Below, in pieces: positions 1 to 9,196 of a stretch of DNA of 64,000 bases. Each line of letters starts with the position of its first letter. The first letter of the stretch is position 1. Below the pieces are notes generated by a model. That model searched no databases and was not told where the DNA came from. It saw only the letters and a list, made by a program, of their open reading frames with translations. The position numbers were made by a program, and so were the translations under genes. The stretch is taken from positions 12,262-76,261 of the forward strand of contig CAZORB010000002.1 in NCBI GenBank assembly GCA_964581825.1, written 5' to 3'. The stretch comes from SYIM01 sp964581825 (GTDB lineage: Bacteria > Pseudomonadota > Gammaproteobacteria > Burkholderiales > Burkholderiaceae_E).

Positions 1-554
1 AGGTTGCTCGCGGCGTCGGTGTCGACCCCATCGAATACCGAATCCGCATGCTTGACAAGAACCCGCGCGGTGCAGCCGTGATGCGTGAGGTTGCAGCGAT
101 GTCGGGCTGGGGCAAGCCGCGCCAGGCAGGGCGAGCATTGGGTGTTGCCTTCTCCGATGCGTGGAACACAATGTGCGCGATGGTGGTCGAGATATCGGTT
201 GCCAACGGCATGCCGGTGGTTCACCACGTGTGGTCTGCGGTCGACTGCGGCGTTGCGCTGCAGCCGCGCAATGTGCGTGCGCAGATCGAGGGCTCAATGA
301 TTTACGGCCTGTCAGCGGCCCTGCACGAGAAGATGACCTTCAAAGCAGGGGCGCCCCAGGAGACCAACCTCGATCGCTATCGGATCCTGCGCGCCTCCGA
401 GACGCCGCCTGTCGATGTCAAGGTGATCGTCACTGACAATCATCCAGGTGGTATCGGTGAGGTGGGTCTTCCACCCATCGCACCGGCTATCGCTAACGCG
501 ATGGCTACACTGGGTGCAGCGCGTCCGCGCAGTCTGCCGTTCACGCGGGTTTAA
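1..554 (+). CDS. Molybdenum hydroxylase large subunit, C-terminal part (5' end outside window)
   Basis: The frame is open from base 3 to the stop at 554 with no start of its own, so this is the last ~183 residues of a longer protein. It aligns by eye with the C-terminus of the complete subunit at 30607-32790: both have a TGWGKP-like or SGWGKP stretch, a DCG motif followed by QIEGS and YGLSA, and a late GGxGEVG/GGVGEP segment. In this xanthine-oxidase family that late Glu is the base at the molybdenum site. The family oxidises N-heterocycles or aldehydes together with a 2Fe-2S small subunit, which would lie upstream, outside the window. The substrate cannot be told from sequence. Confidence 0.85.
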   Translation, partial: VARGVGVDPIEYRIRMLDKNPRGAAVMREVAAMSGWGKPRQAGRALGVAFSDAWNTMCAMVVEISVANGMPVVHHVWSAVDCGVALQPRNVRAQIEGSMIYGLSAALHEKMTFKAGAPQETNLDRYRILRASETPPVDVKVIVTDNHPGGIGEVGLPPIAPAIANAMATLGAARPRSLPFTRV

Positions 555-587
555 CCGCGCGATAGCAGGCCGTCGGGTCGCTGCCGG

Positions 588-2381
588 TCAGCGGCCCGAC
601 AGGCGCAGCGTCCAGCTCTGCCAGGTGCCGGTTTCGCCCAGTACCGCATCGGCAACTCGCAGCGTCCAGGCACCCTGTGGTACTTCATCGATGTGGCGGT
701 TCGAAATAAATCGCCAGTTGGTGTAGCTTCCGCAGCGGTCCTGATCACTGATCTGATCTCTGCGGCTGGTGCCGCCGCAGAACCGCGAGTCGGCGAGGCG
801 GCTGACCCCACCCGGGCTGACCAATTCGATTTCAAGGTCAGCGGCATAGCGGTGGGTTGCGCTGAAGATTACCTCGACCAGTTCGATTTGGGCGATGCTG
901 CAGGGATTGTTTGAAGCATTGGCGTTGCCGACGGTGACGGTATCGGAGCGCCAGCTGCGGCCGTCCGGGCGACTCGGATCAGGATCAGTAAAGTCGGGTA
1001 GACCGATTGACGGTGTGCGCGAGAATTCGCAGGTTTTCAGCGTGTCGTAGGTGCCGACAGAAGCATTGAGTGTGCGGGCGCGTTCAACTGCCGCCTCCGC
1101 ATCCACCACCCCAAAGCCGAAGCGCCGACTGAAGCGCTTGCGAAGCGGTTGTGCGTTGATGCTTTGTGGTGGCCATTTATGAAGCGCCGTCGGTGACCAT
1201 GACGGATCAAGCGGCTGATTCTCTCGTGCAGTTTCTGCCAGGATCAGGCGGATATCGCGCCAGCTGAGCGACGGGTTCACCTCAAGCATCAGCGCAATCA
1301 CGCCTGACACCATGGGCGCGGCGGCCGAAGCGCCGCCGAAGTCGCTGCGCGTGGTGTTGCCTGGTGCAAGCGTTGTGATGGCGTTTGCGCCAGCGCTGTC
1401 GCTCGATAAACCGCAGACCAGCAGATTCTCACCCTCTTCGCCCCACAGAGGCAGCCGCCCACGTCGATCGACCGCGCAGGCGGTGATTGCGCCGGGCAGA
1501 TTCAAGTGCCCATCGAATCCGGTCATGTCACGGTAACGGCAGCGGGTGGGATCGAGCGGATCGAGATCGGTGCGACCATCAACGGCCTGACAGCCGCCAT
1601 TGCCCGACGCGAAGACGTAAAGCGTGCCAAGCCCGCCGCGGCCCCTGCGGATGCCCTGGTCGATCGCCTGGATGACAGCCGCATCCGCCGCGTGCAGCGC
1701 ACCATCGTCATCCGAGCCCCAGCTGAGGTTATAAAGGTGATGACTATCGCTGCGGGTGAGCGCATCGGCGATTCGCTGCCGCGTCAGTTCGGCACGCACA
1801 CCGGCCTCAATCGCGTTGTAGGCCACCACGGTGGCAGCGGGCGCTACGCCCGCGCCCGCCAGACCATTGCTGCGCGCTGCCGCCAGAATGCCGGCGACTG
1901 CGGTGCCGTGAGCATCCTGGGGGGTACAGGGAAGCGGTGCCGTGGCGCTGTTGAGCCGGTAGTCAAACGAGCCAGTGGCCGGCATATTGGCCGTCAGATC
2001 GCCGTGCAGGGTTTCAACAGGACCGTCAATGACCGCAACGCGAACGCCTCGTCCCTGGGAGGTACGCCAGGCAAGCGTGGCGCCCAAACCCATCTCGCCG
2101 GTGCTGCTGTCGGCGGGCCTTAGATGCCATTGAGCACCCAGCAGGGGATCCGGAAGGCCAGTCTGCGGCGCGGCGCCGCTGACGGGGTAGAGTAGGCTGC
2201 AGCCTGCAATGACCGGGCGGGGGTCGGGCGGCGTCACAGGAGCGGCGGTTGACGCCCCGCCGCCTCCGCCACAGCCTGCGAGCCAGACCGTGAGTGCGAC
2301 TGCCATGGCGACAAGCGGACCGCGCAGGCGGGTTTCGAATTGCAGCGACCGCGTTGCGCGGGTAATGTTGCAGCGCGTCAA
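588..2381 (-). CDS. Lipoprotein subtilisin-like (S8) serine protease with C-terminal P domain
   Basis: A protein of 597 residues from a TTG start at 2381. A hydrophobic stretch ends in a lipobox LAGC with Cys37, so the protein is probably a secreted lipoprotein. The catalytic set is visible: Asp119 in AVIDG, His158 in DAHGTAVAGI, oxyanion Asn261 in FASGNGG and Ser352 in GGASAAAP. The usual GTS around the serine is GAS here. The last ~130 residues, ending WTLRLSGR, have the GxWTLRVxD pattern of a P/Homo B domain, as in kexin-type proteases. An ATG at codon 26 would still leave a short lipoprotein signal, so the start is uncertain. It is divergent from pyc and has no visible partner gene. Confidence 0.85.
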   Translation of the reverse strand: MTRCNITRATRSLQFETRLRGPLVAMAVALTVWLAGCGGGGGASTAAPVTPPDPRPVIAGCSLLYPVSGAAPQTGLPDPLLGAQWHLRPADSSTGEMGLGATLAWRTSQGRGVRVAVIDGPVETLHGDLTANMPATGSFDYRLNSATAPLPCTPQDAHGTAVAGILAAARSNGLAGAGVAPAATVVAYNAIEAGVRAELTRQRIADALTRSDSHHLYNLSWGSDDDGALHAADAAVIQAIDQGIRRGRGGLGTLYVFASGNGGCQAVDGRTDLDPLDPTRCRYRDMTGFDGHLNLPGAITACAVDRRGRLPLWGEEGENLLVCGLSSDSAGANAITTLAPGNTTRSDFGGASAAAPMVSGVIALMLEVNPSLSWRDIRLILAETARENQPLDPSWSPTALHKWPPQSINAQPLRKRFSRRFGFGVVDAEAAVERARTLNASVGTYDTLKTCEFSRTPSIGLPDFTDPDPSRPDGRSWRSDTVTVGNANASNNPCSIAQIELVEVIFSATHRYAADLEIELVSPGGVSRLADSRFCGGTSRRDQISDQDRCGSYTNWRFISNRHIDEVPQGAWTLRVADAVLGETGTWQSWTLRLSGR

Positions 2382-2431
2382 TCAAGCCCCCTCGCTCGTC
2401 CAGACTGACCTGACTCTCTTCGGGAGATCTC

Positions 2432-5400
2432 ATGCGCCGAATCCAGTCCCTGCTTGTTGCCAACCGCTCTGAAATCGCGATCAGGGTAATGCGTGCTGCT
2501 GCCGAAATGGGTATGCGTACGGTGGCGATTTATTCGCATGAGGACCGTTTTGCGCTGCATCGTTTCAAGGCCGATGAAAGTTATCAGGTGGGTGAGGGGC
2601 GAAAGCCACTCCAGGCTTATCTCGATATCGAAGACATCATACGGATTGCCCGCCAGGCTAAGGTCGACGCGATCCATCCCGGCTACGGGTTTCTGTCTGA
2701 AAACCCGGACTTTGCCCGGGCCTGTGCGCAGGCTGGCATTGTGTTCGTGGGCCCGACGCCCGAGGCGATGACGACCCTCGGTAATAAGGTCGCGGCGCGT
2801 GCGGCGGCTGAGCGCGCGGGCGTGCCGGTGATGCCGGCAACCGGACCGCTGCCACATGATCTGGCCGAGGCCAGGCGGCTGGCTGAGGAGGTCGGCTATC
2901 CGCTCATGCTGAAGGCGAGCTGGGGTGGCGGCGGTCGCGGCATGCGCGTTATCGAGCAGGCTGCCGATCTCGATGCGCAGCTTGAGGTGGCGCGCCGCGA
3001 AGCGCGGTCAGCCTTCGGCAATGACGAGGTCTACCTGGAAAAACTGGTCAGACACGCGCGGCACGTTGAAGTGCAGGTGTTTGGCGATACACACGGCAAC
3101 CTCGTACATTTGTTTGAGCGCGACTGCTCCGTGCAGCGCCGTAACCAGAAGGTGGTGGAGCGGGCGCCTGCGCCCTATCTCGATGACGCCACCCGTAGCG
3201 AACTCTGCGAGTCGGCGTTGAGGCTCGCTCGCGCGGTGGGCTATGTGAATGCGGGAACCGTTGAGTTCCTCATGGATGCGGACACCGGGCGCTTTTATTT
3301 CATCGAGGTCAATCCCCGGATTCAGGTCGAGCACACGGTGACCGAAATGGTGACCGGGATCGATGTGGTCAAGTCGCAGCTGGCAATTGCTCAGGGTGCG
3401 ATGATCGGCAGCCCGGACTGTCCGGTACCCAATCAAAGCGATATCCGCCTCAATGGCCATGCGCTGCAGTGCCGTCTGACCACTGAGGATCCTGAAAATG
3501 GCTTTACGCCCGATTACGGGCGCATCCAGGCCTATCGGAGCGCGGCAGGGTTCGGGTTACGACTTGACGGCGGCACCGCCTATACCGGTGCGGTGATCAC
3601 GCCTTATTACGATTCTCTGCTGGTGAAGGTCACCGCCTGGGCGCCGAGTGCGCTCGAGGCGATCCGCAGGATGGATCGCGGGCTGCGCGAATTCCGCATT
3701 CGCGGCGTGGCCACCAATCTGCAGTTTGTTGAAAACGTCATCAATCATCCGAAGTTTGCGGCCGGCACTGTCACCACCCGATTCATCGACACCACGCCCG
3801 AACTGTTCAACTTCCGCAAGCGTCGTGACCGTGCGACCCGGCTACTCAGCTATATCGGTGAAGTGACAGTCAACGGTCACCCCGACCTCAAGGGTCGAAC
3901 CAAGCCTGATTTATCTCGCCTTCAGCTTGCCTTGCCGCGCCGCTGGCCAGTCACGGCAGGTGCCTCGCAGGCCGCAAGCTCGCTGACCCCCGAGGCGTCT
4001 GCCTACTCGGTTGCGGGCTCGCGCGCGCTCGCGAATTCGATTGCGCGACCCGGTGAGCGCATCGATCTCAGCGTGGTGCCGCCCCCTGGGTCGCGCCAGC
4101 TACTGCAACAACTCGGCCCCGCGAAATTCTCAGAATGGATGCGGGCAAGCCGCAGGGTGCTGATCACCGACACCACGATGCGCGATGCGCATCAGTCGCT
4201 GTTTGCCACCCGAATGCGGTCGATCGACATGCAGCGGATCGCGCCGTATTACGCGCGGATGCTGCCCCAGTTGTTTTCGGTGGAGTGCTGGGGCGGCGCA
4301 ACGTTTGATGTTGCGATGCGTTTTCTCAATGAGGATCCGTGGGAGCGACTGGCGGGACTGCGCGAGGCCATGCCGAACCTGCTGCTGCAGATGCTGCTTC
4401 GCGGCAGTAATGCAGTGGGCTACACCAACTATGCGGATAACGTTGTTCGTCATTTTGTTGCGCAGGCTGCGGCGGGTGGCATCGATGTGTTTCGCGTGTT
4501 CGATTCCTTGAACTGGGTCGAGAACATGCGGGTTGCGATCGATGCGGTGCTCGAAAGTGGCGCGCTCTGCGAGGGCTCGATCTGCTACACCGCCGACCTG
4601 TTCGACAGGGCCCGCTTCAAATACGACCTGAAGTACTACCTTGACATTGGCCGCAAGCTGCGCGAGGCAGGTGTTCATATCATCGGCATCAAAGATATGG
4701 CGGGCGTCTGCCGTCCGCGCGCGGCCCGCGAACTGGTGCATGCGCTGCGTGAGGAAACTGGGCTGCCGGTGCACTTTCATACGCATGACACCAGCGGTGC
4801 GGGGGCCGCGTCAGTGCTGGCCGCCATTGAAGCGGGCGCGGACGCGGTGGACGCGGCGTTCGATGCCATGAGCGGGCTCACGTCGCAGCCCAATCTTGGC
4901 GCGATCGTTGCCGCGCTTGAAGGGGGCGATCGCGACACCGGGCTTGACCGCGAATCGCTCCAGATGATCAGCCATTACTGGGAGGGGGTGCGCACCATCT
5001 ATGCGCCCTTTGAATCCGATATTCGCTCGGGTACATCCGATGTCTACCGCCACGAGATGCCAGGCGGCCAGTACACGAACCTGCGTGAACAGGCGCGCGC
5101 CCTCGGGCTTGAGCACCGCTGGCCTGAGGTGGCGGAGCGGTATGCGGAGGTCAACCGACTGTTCGGTGACATTGTCAAAGTGACGCCGACCTCGAAGGTG
5201 GTCGGAGACATGGCACTCTTTATGGCGGTGAACGATCTGTCGGTCGCCGACGTCCTTGACCCGGAGCGCGAGATTGCGTTTCCGGAGAGCGTCGTATCGC
5301 TGTTTCGCGGTGATCTGGGCTTTCCGCCCGACGGATTCCCCAGGGAGATATCACGTCGGGTACTCAAGTGCGACACCGCTACGCCCATCCTCATTGAACC

Positions 5401-6022
5401 GCCTCAGCCCTTCAGGCCCGGAGAGCGTATTGCGCCGGTGGATCTGGAGCAGGCACGCGAGCAGGCGCACAAGGCTGCCGGACATGCAGTGAGCGAAAAC
5501 GATTTGTCGTCCTGGTTGATGTATCCGAAGGTGTTCTCTGATTTCTCAGCGCACCGCCGGCGCTACGGTGATCTGAGCGTCGTGCCCTCACCCACCTACT
5601 TCTACGGCATGACCGAGCTCGAGGAAATCAGCATCGACCTGGACCCGGGAAAATCGCTGATCGTGCGACTGCTTGGCACGGCGCCAGCTGAGGAAGAGGG
5701 CGTGGTCAAGGTGTTCTTCGAACTGAATGGCCAGCCACGAACGATGCGGGTTGAGCGCAGCGGCTCGCGGCGAGCACCAACCCGCACTCAGGCCGACCCG
5801 GCCAACCCTGCGCACGTGGCGGCGCCGATGCCGGGAATGATCGTGACGGTTGCGGTGAAGGCCGGTCAGTCGGTCAAGGCGGGCGACCCGCTGGTGTCGG
5901 TTGAGGCGATGAAAATGGAGACCCAGATCAGGGCCGACCGAGACGCGGTAGTGAAGGCCGTTCATGTTCGGCCCGGCGAGACGGTGGCAGCGCGTGATCT
6001 GCTGGTGGAGATGCGCGACTAA
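2432..6022 (+). CDS. pyc: Pyruvate carboxylase, single polypeptide
   Basis: A 1196-residue protein, the normal length for one-chain pyruvate carboxylase, which makes oxaloacetate from pyruvate, bicarbonate and ATP. In order: a biotin carboxylase/ATP-grasp domain (about 1-450, with VLHLFERDCS-like and VNPRIQVEHTVTE sequences), a carboxyltransferase domain starting near residue 576 (DTTMRDAHQSL), the PYC/OADA conserved domain, and a biotinyl domain with VEAMKMET in which Lys1161 is the biotin site. A GGAG lies about 8 bases before the ATG. It stands alone, divergent from the S8 protease gene. Together with malate synthase G in this window it would feed the C4 pool. Confidence 0.97.
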   Translation: MRRIQSLLVANRSEIAIRVMRAAAEMGMRTVAIYSHEDRFALHRFKADESYQVGEGRKPLQAYLDIEDIIRIARQAKVDAIHPGYGFLSENPDFARACAQAGIVFVGPTPEAMTTLGNKVAARAAAERAGVPVMPATGPLPHDLAEARRLAEEVGYPLMLKASWGGGGRGMRVIEQAADLDAQLEVARREARSAFGNDEVYLEKLVRHARHVEVQVFGDTHGNLVHLFERDCSVQRRNQKVVERAPAPYLDDATRSELCESALRLARAVGYVNAGTVEFLMDADTGRFYFIEVNPRIQVEHTVTEMVTGIDVVKSQLAIAQGAMIGSPDCPVPNQSDIRLNGHALQCRLTTEDPENGFTPDYGRIQAYRSAAGFGLRLDGGTAYTGAVITPYYDSLLVKVTAWAPSALEAIRRMDRGLREFRIRGVATNLQFVENVINHPKFAAGTVTTRFIDTTPELFNFRKRRDRATRLLSYIGEVTVNGHPDLKGRTKPDLSRLQLALPRRWPVTAGASQAASSLTPEASAYSVAGSRALANSIARPGERIDLSVVPPPGSRQLLQQLGPAKFSEWMRASRRVLITDTTMRDAHQSLFATRMRSIDMQRIAPYYARMLPQLFSVECWGGATFDVAMRFLNEDPWERLAGLREAMPNLLLQMLLRGSNAVGYTNYADNVVRHFVAQAAAGGIDVFRVFDSLNWVENMRVAIDAVLESGALCEGSICYTADLFDRARFKYDLKYYLDIGRKLREAGVHIIGIKDMAGVCRPRAARELVHALREETGLPVHFHTHDTSGAGAASVLAAIEAGADAVDAAFDAMSGLTSQPNLGAIVAALEGGDRDTGLDRESLQMISHYWEGVRTIYAPFESDIRSGTSDVYRHEMPGGQYTNLREQARALGLEHRWPEVAERYAEVNRLFGDIVKVTPTSKVVGDMALFMAVNDLSVADVLDPEREIAFPESVVSLFRGDLGFPPDGFPREISRRVLKCDTATPILIEPPQPFRPGERIAPVDLEQAREQAHKAAGHAVSENDLSSWLMYPKVFSDFSAHRRRYGDLSVVPSPTYFYGMTELEEISIDLDPGKSLIVRLLGTAPAEEEGVVKVFFELNGQPRTMRVERSGSRRAPTRTQADPANPAHVAAPMPGMIVTVAVKAGQSVKAGDPLVSVEAMKMETQIRADRDAVVKAVHVRPGETVAARDLLVEMRD

Positions 6023-6077
6023 ACGTGGGGGCGACTGTACCGAACCGCTGACAGCTGGCGTGTCAAACCGTCAATAA

Positions 6078-6092
6078 TGGCATGTTTTGGGC
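6078..6092 (+). promoter_or_regulatory. Possible sigma-54 type promoter upstream of hpf
   Basis: The bases TGGCATGTTTTGGGC have GG and GC elements 10 bases apart, as in -24/-12 promoters (consensus TGGCACG-N4-TTGC), but with mismatches in both halves. It lies 119 bases upstream of the hpf start in an otherwise empty 188-base gap. Weak support. Confidence 0.25.
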
Positions 6093-6210
6093 CAAAAATG
6101 GGCCGCTCGCCGGTTGCCCCGTAGGGCTTGAATTCGCAGTAGGATGACTGCTGAGACGACCCGCAGTCACAGGTTTTTTTCGTTGCGCCTACCGCGCGAA
6201 AGGATGACCG

Positions 6211-6570
6211 ATGCGAACCACCCTGCAAATCAACTTCCGTGGAATGGCTGTCTCCCCGGCACTCGAGCAGCTGATCCGCGAAAAGGCCGAGAAGCTCGAG
6301 AAATTTCATCCAAACGTCACCGGTTGCCGAGTGGTGGTCGATAAGCCTCACCATCACAAGGTCCAGGGCAAGCATTTCATCGTCAGTGTCGACATGTCGG
6401 TACCAGGCGCCAACATCGTCGCCAATCACGCGCATCACGAAGACGTGAACGTTGCGCTTCGCGATGCCTTTCTGGCCGCGCGTCGGCAGCTTGAAGAGCA
6501 TTCAAGAAAGCTGCGGGGTGATGTCAAGAGTCATTCACTACCGCAGGCACTCGAGCTGGCTGCCGAATAA
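6211..6570 (+). CDS. hpf: Ribosome hibernation promoting factor, short HPF/YfiA family
   Basis: A 119-residue protein with the HPF/RaiA fold pattern: an N-terminal strand LQINFRGM, a helix SPALEQLIREKAEKLEKF, a central strand pair, and a second helix VALRDAFLAARRQLEEH. Short HPF proteins bind the 30S decoding site and help form inactive 100S ribosomes in stationary phase. A purine-rich GAAAGGA sits just before the ATG. In many Betaproteobacteria hpf lies beside rpoN and ptsN; here it stands alone between pyc and a convergent MFS gene, so it probably has its own promoter. Confidence 0.9.
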   Translation: MRTTLQINFRGMAVSPALEQLIREKAEKLEKFHPNVTGCRVVVDKPHHHKVQGKHFIVSVDMSVPGANIVANHAHHEDVNVALRDAFLAARRQLEEHSRKLRGDVKSHSLPQALELAAE

Positions 6571-6593
6571 CCGGCTGGGTCAGTGGCCAGTCT

Positions 6594-7925
6594 CTAGCCA
6601 CGCCCGACTGAATCCGCGGACTCCGGGCCCGACCGCCCGGGTACCGCGCGAACCGCCCCCGGCGCCGCGCGCCAGATAGCGATTGCGGCCACCGCTGATA
6701 TGGCAATGCCTAGCGCAAAGGCGGGCAGGTAGCTGCCGGTATGGTCGTGAATCAATCCGGTGATCCACGGACCGAGTGCCCCGCCGGTGATGGCCAGCAG
6801 GCTGAGCGTTCCGAAGATCGGGCCATAGTGCGGGCTTTCAAAAACATCGGCCGGAATCGCGCCGAACACTGAGGTGACGCCGTATCCGACCAGGCCCTGG
6901 ACCAGCACCATCAAGAACAGCAGCGGAAAACTGGGCCAGCGCGTGAGCGCAAGCAACAGCAGGCAGCACACCATAAAGCCCGCGCAACCGATCGACCAGA
7001 CGATCTCGCGACCGATTCGGTCCGACACCCAACCCAACGCGATCTGCCCCGGAATACCCGCCAGGCTCACAATACCCAACGCCCACGCTGCGGTATTCGG
7101 ATCGAATCCGATCTCGAGTAAATAACGGGTTTGGTGAACCTGCACGGCGTACCAGACAAACAGCGCGCTTGCGTAGCCCAGTGCAATCCACCAGAAGCGG
7201 GCCGTACGCATTGCGAGACGGAGCGTCCATTCCACCTGAGTCCAGACTGGGTCGACCTGGCGCCGCGCCCGCGATCGAGCGAGGCTCTCTGAGGCGGTCG
7301 GATCCCCGTCAGGCTGTAGCCCCAGGTCTGAGGGACGCCTTCGCACCAGCAGGTTAAGCGGTACCAGCACCACCAGAATCAGCAGTCCGAAGGCAAAGCA
7401 GGCATGACGCCAACCTTGCGCGGCGATCAGCTGCTGCATCAGGGGCAGCAGGACGATTGAACCTGCGCCCGCGCCTGCGTACGCGATTGAGATGGCCAGG
7501 CCACGCTTGCGTTCAAACCAGGCCGACAGAAAGAGTCCGTGCCCTGTGTAGCCCAGGCAGACGCTGCCGAAACCCACCAGCAGGCCCAGGCTCAGATAGA
7601 AGGCCAACAGCGTGGCCGCCTGGCTTGCGAGCACCATGCCGAGCCCGCTGGCCAGCACGCCCGCCTGCAGCACTGGCACGGGGCCGAATCGTTCCATCGC
7701 CCGACCCAGCATGGGGCTCATGGCCGCCGAGACCAGAAAGCCGAACGAGAACGCGCCGGCGGTGTCGGCGCGGTCCCAGCCGAATTCATCGAGAATAGGC
7801 GGAAAGACGAGCGAAAACGCGGTGCGTGCATTAACCGCGAGGGCCATGGACACAAACGCGATGGCGATGATCAGCCAGCCGTAAAAAAACGGCAGGCTGC
7901 GAGCAAGTCGGGCGGCAAGATTCAT
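6594..7925 (-). CDS. MFS transporter, monocarboxylate/OFA-like
   Basis: A 12-helix major facilitator of 443 residues from the ATG at 7925, chosen because FFYGWLII begins the first membrane helix soon after it. An upstream start at 7961 would add 12 non-hydrophobic residues. The FYGW entry and the VFPPILDEFGW loop resemble monocarboxylate/oxalate-formate antiporter-like carriers. It is divergent from pobA across 95 bases, so uptake of an aromatic or organic acid for that pathway is possible, but the substrate is not shown by sequence. The stop lies 23 bases from that of hpf, which is convergent. Confidence 0.85.
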   Translation of the reverse strand: MNLAARLARSLPFFYGWLIIAIAFVSMALAVNARTAFSLVFPPILDEFGWDRADTAGAFSFGFLVSAAMSPMLGRAMERFGPVPVLQAGVLASGLGMVLASQAATLLAFYLSLGLLVGFGSVCLGYTGHGLFLSAWFERKRGLAISIAYAGAGAGSIVLLPLMQQLIAAQGWRHACFAFGLLILVVLVPLNLLVRRRPSDLGLQPDGDPTASESLARSRARRQVDPVWTQVEWTLRLAMRTARFWWIALGYASALFVWYAVQVHQTRYLLEIGFDPNTAAWALGIVSLAGIPGQIALGWVSDRIGREIVWSIGCAGFMVCCLLLLALTRWPSFPLLFLMVLVQGLVGYGVTSVFGAIPADVFESPHYGPIFGTLSLLAITGGALGPWITGLIHDHTGSYLPAFALGIAISAVAAIAIWRAAPGAVRAVPGRSGPESADSVGRG

Positions 7926-8020
7926 GGCTGGGGCGCGGTGGGCATCCAACACTACACGCAACGCGCCTGCCGGGCGAGCGGTGTTGCCGGCCAGTAAAAT
8001 CCGGACGCGGAGAACAAATC

Positions 8021-9196
8021 ATGAAGACAAAAACACAGGTGGGTATTGTGGGCGCAGGGCCCTCGGGCCTTCTGCTCGCGCAGCTGCTACACAAGCACGG
8101 CATTGAAAGCGTTGTGCTCGAGCGTCAGAGCCGAGACTATGTGCTGTCGCGTATTCGCGCCGGCGTGCTCGAGCGCGGCACGGTTGCGCTACTTGAGCAG
8201 GCGGGCGTTGGCGATCGCATGCGCCGGGAGGGGCTGGTCCACGACGGTGTGATGCTGCAGTTCGACTCGCGGCTCCATCGAGTCGATTTTCGCGAGCTGA
8301 TCGACAGCAGCGTCATGGTGTACGGCCAGACCGAAGTCACGCGTGACCTGATGAACGCGAGGGATGCTTCGGGTGGTTTAACGGTTTACGAAGCCCAGGA
8401 CGTGACCCTGGTTGATTTCGGTTCCGACCGGCCCAGGTTGCGCTATGTCAAGGACGGGGAGTCGCATGAACTCGAGTGCGACTACATCGCCGGCTGCGAC
8501 GGGTATCACGGCGTATGTCGTGCCAGCATCCCGGCGGAAAAAATCCAGCTGTTCGAGCGGGTATATCCGTTTGGTTGGCTCGGCATTCTGTCGCGTACGC
8601 GGCCTCTGGATGAAGAGCTCATTTACACCAGCCATGAGCGCGGCTTCGCGCTCGCAAGCATGCGGTCGCATTCGGTCAGCCGCTACTATGTTCAGTGCAC
8701 GCTTGAGGACAAGGTGGAAGACTGGTCTGACGACCGTTTCTGGGAAGAGTTCCAGTTGCGCGTTGGCCCTGAGGTAGCCGCCCGGCTCGAGACCGGGCCG
8801 TCGATTGAAAAAAGTATCGCGCCGCTACGCAGTTTCGTCGCCGAACCGATGCGGTTCGGCAACCTGTTTTTGGTGGGGGATGCTGCGCACATCGTGCCGC
8901 CCACCGGGGCGAAGGGTTTGAATCTCGCAGCGAGCGACGTCGGTTATCTTTCCAGAGCGCTGATCGAGCGCTACCAGACCGGCGATGCGCAGGCGCTCGC
9001 CGCCTACTCGGATACCGCGCTCCGCCGGATCTGGGCTGCAGAACGCTTCTCGTGGTGGATGACCTCGCTGATGCACCGTTTTCCCGAGACCACCGGCTTC
9101 GATCGCCGGGTTCAGGTTGCTGAGTTCAACTACCTGTCCAGGTCGCGGGCAGCGTCCACCGCGCTGGCAGAAAACTACGTCGGCCTGCCACATTGA
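8021..9196 (+). CDS. pobA: 4-hydroxybenzoate 3-monooxygenase
   Basis: A 391-residue flavoprotein hydroxylase, the usual PobA length. It converts 4-hydroxybenzoate to protocatechuate with NADPH and oxygen. Visible parts: the FAD Rossmann motif GAGPSG near residues 11-16, the SRIRAGVLE segment typical of PobA, the DG motif CDGYHGVCR near 159, and the second FAD motif GDAAHIVPPTGAKGLNLA near 286. The stop TGA overlaps the TTG start of the downstream binding-protein gene. No pobR-like regulator and no pca ring-cleavage genes are in the window. Confidence 0.96.
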   Translation: MKTKTQVGIVGAGPSGLLLAQLLHKHGIESVVLERQSRDYVLSRIRAGVLERGTVALLEQAGVGDRMRREGLVHDGVMLQFDSRLHRVDFRELIDSSVMVYGQTEVTRDLMNARDASGGLTVYEAQDVTLVDFGSDRPRLRYVKDGESHELECDYIAGCDGYHGVCRASIPAEKIQLFERVYPFGWLGILSRTRPLDEELIYTSHERGFALASMRSHSVSRYYVQCTLEDKVEDWSDDRFWEEFQLRVGPEVAARLETGPSIEKSIAPLRSFVAEPMRFGNLFLVGDAAHIVPPTGAKGLNLAASDVGYLSRALIERYQTGDAQALAAYSDTALRRIWAAERFSWWMTSLMHRFPETTGFDRRVQVAEFNYLSRSRAASTALAENYVGLPH

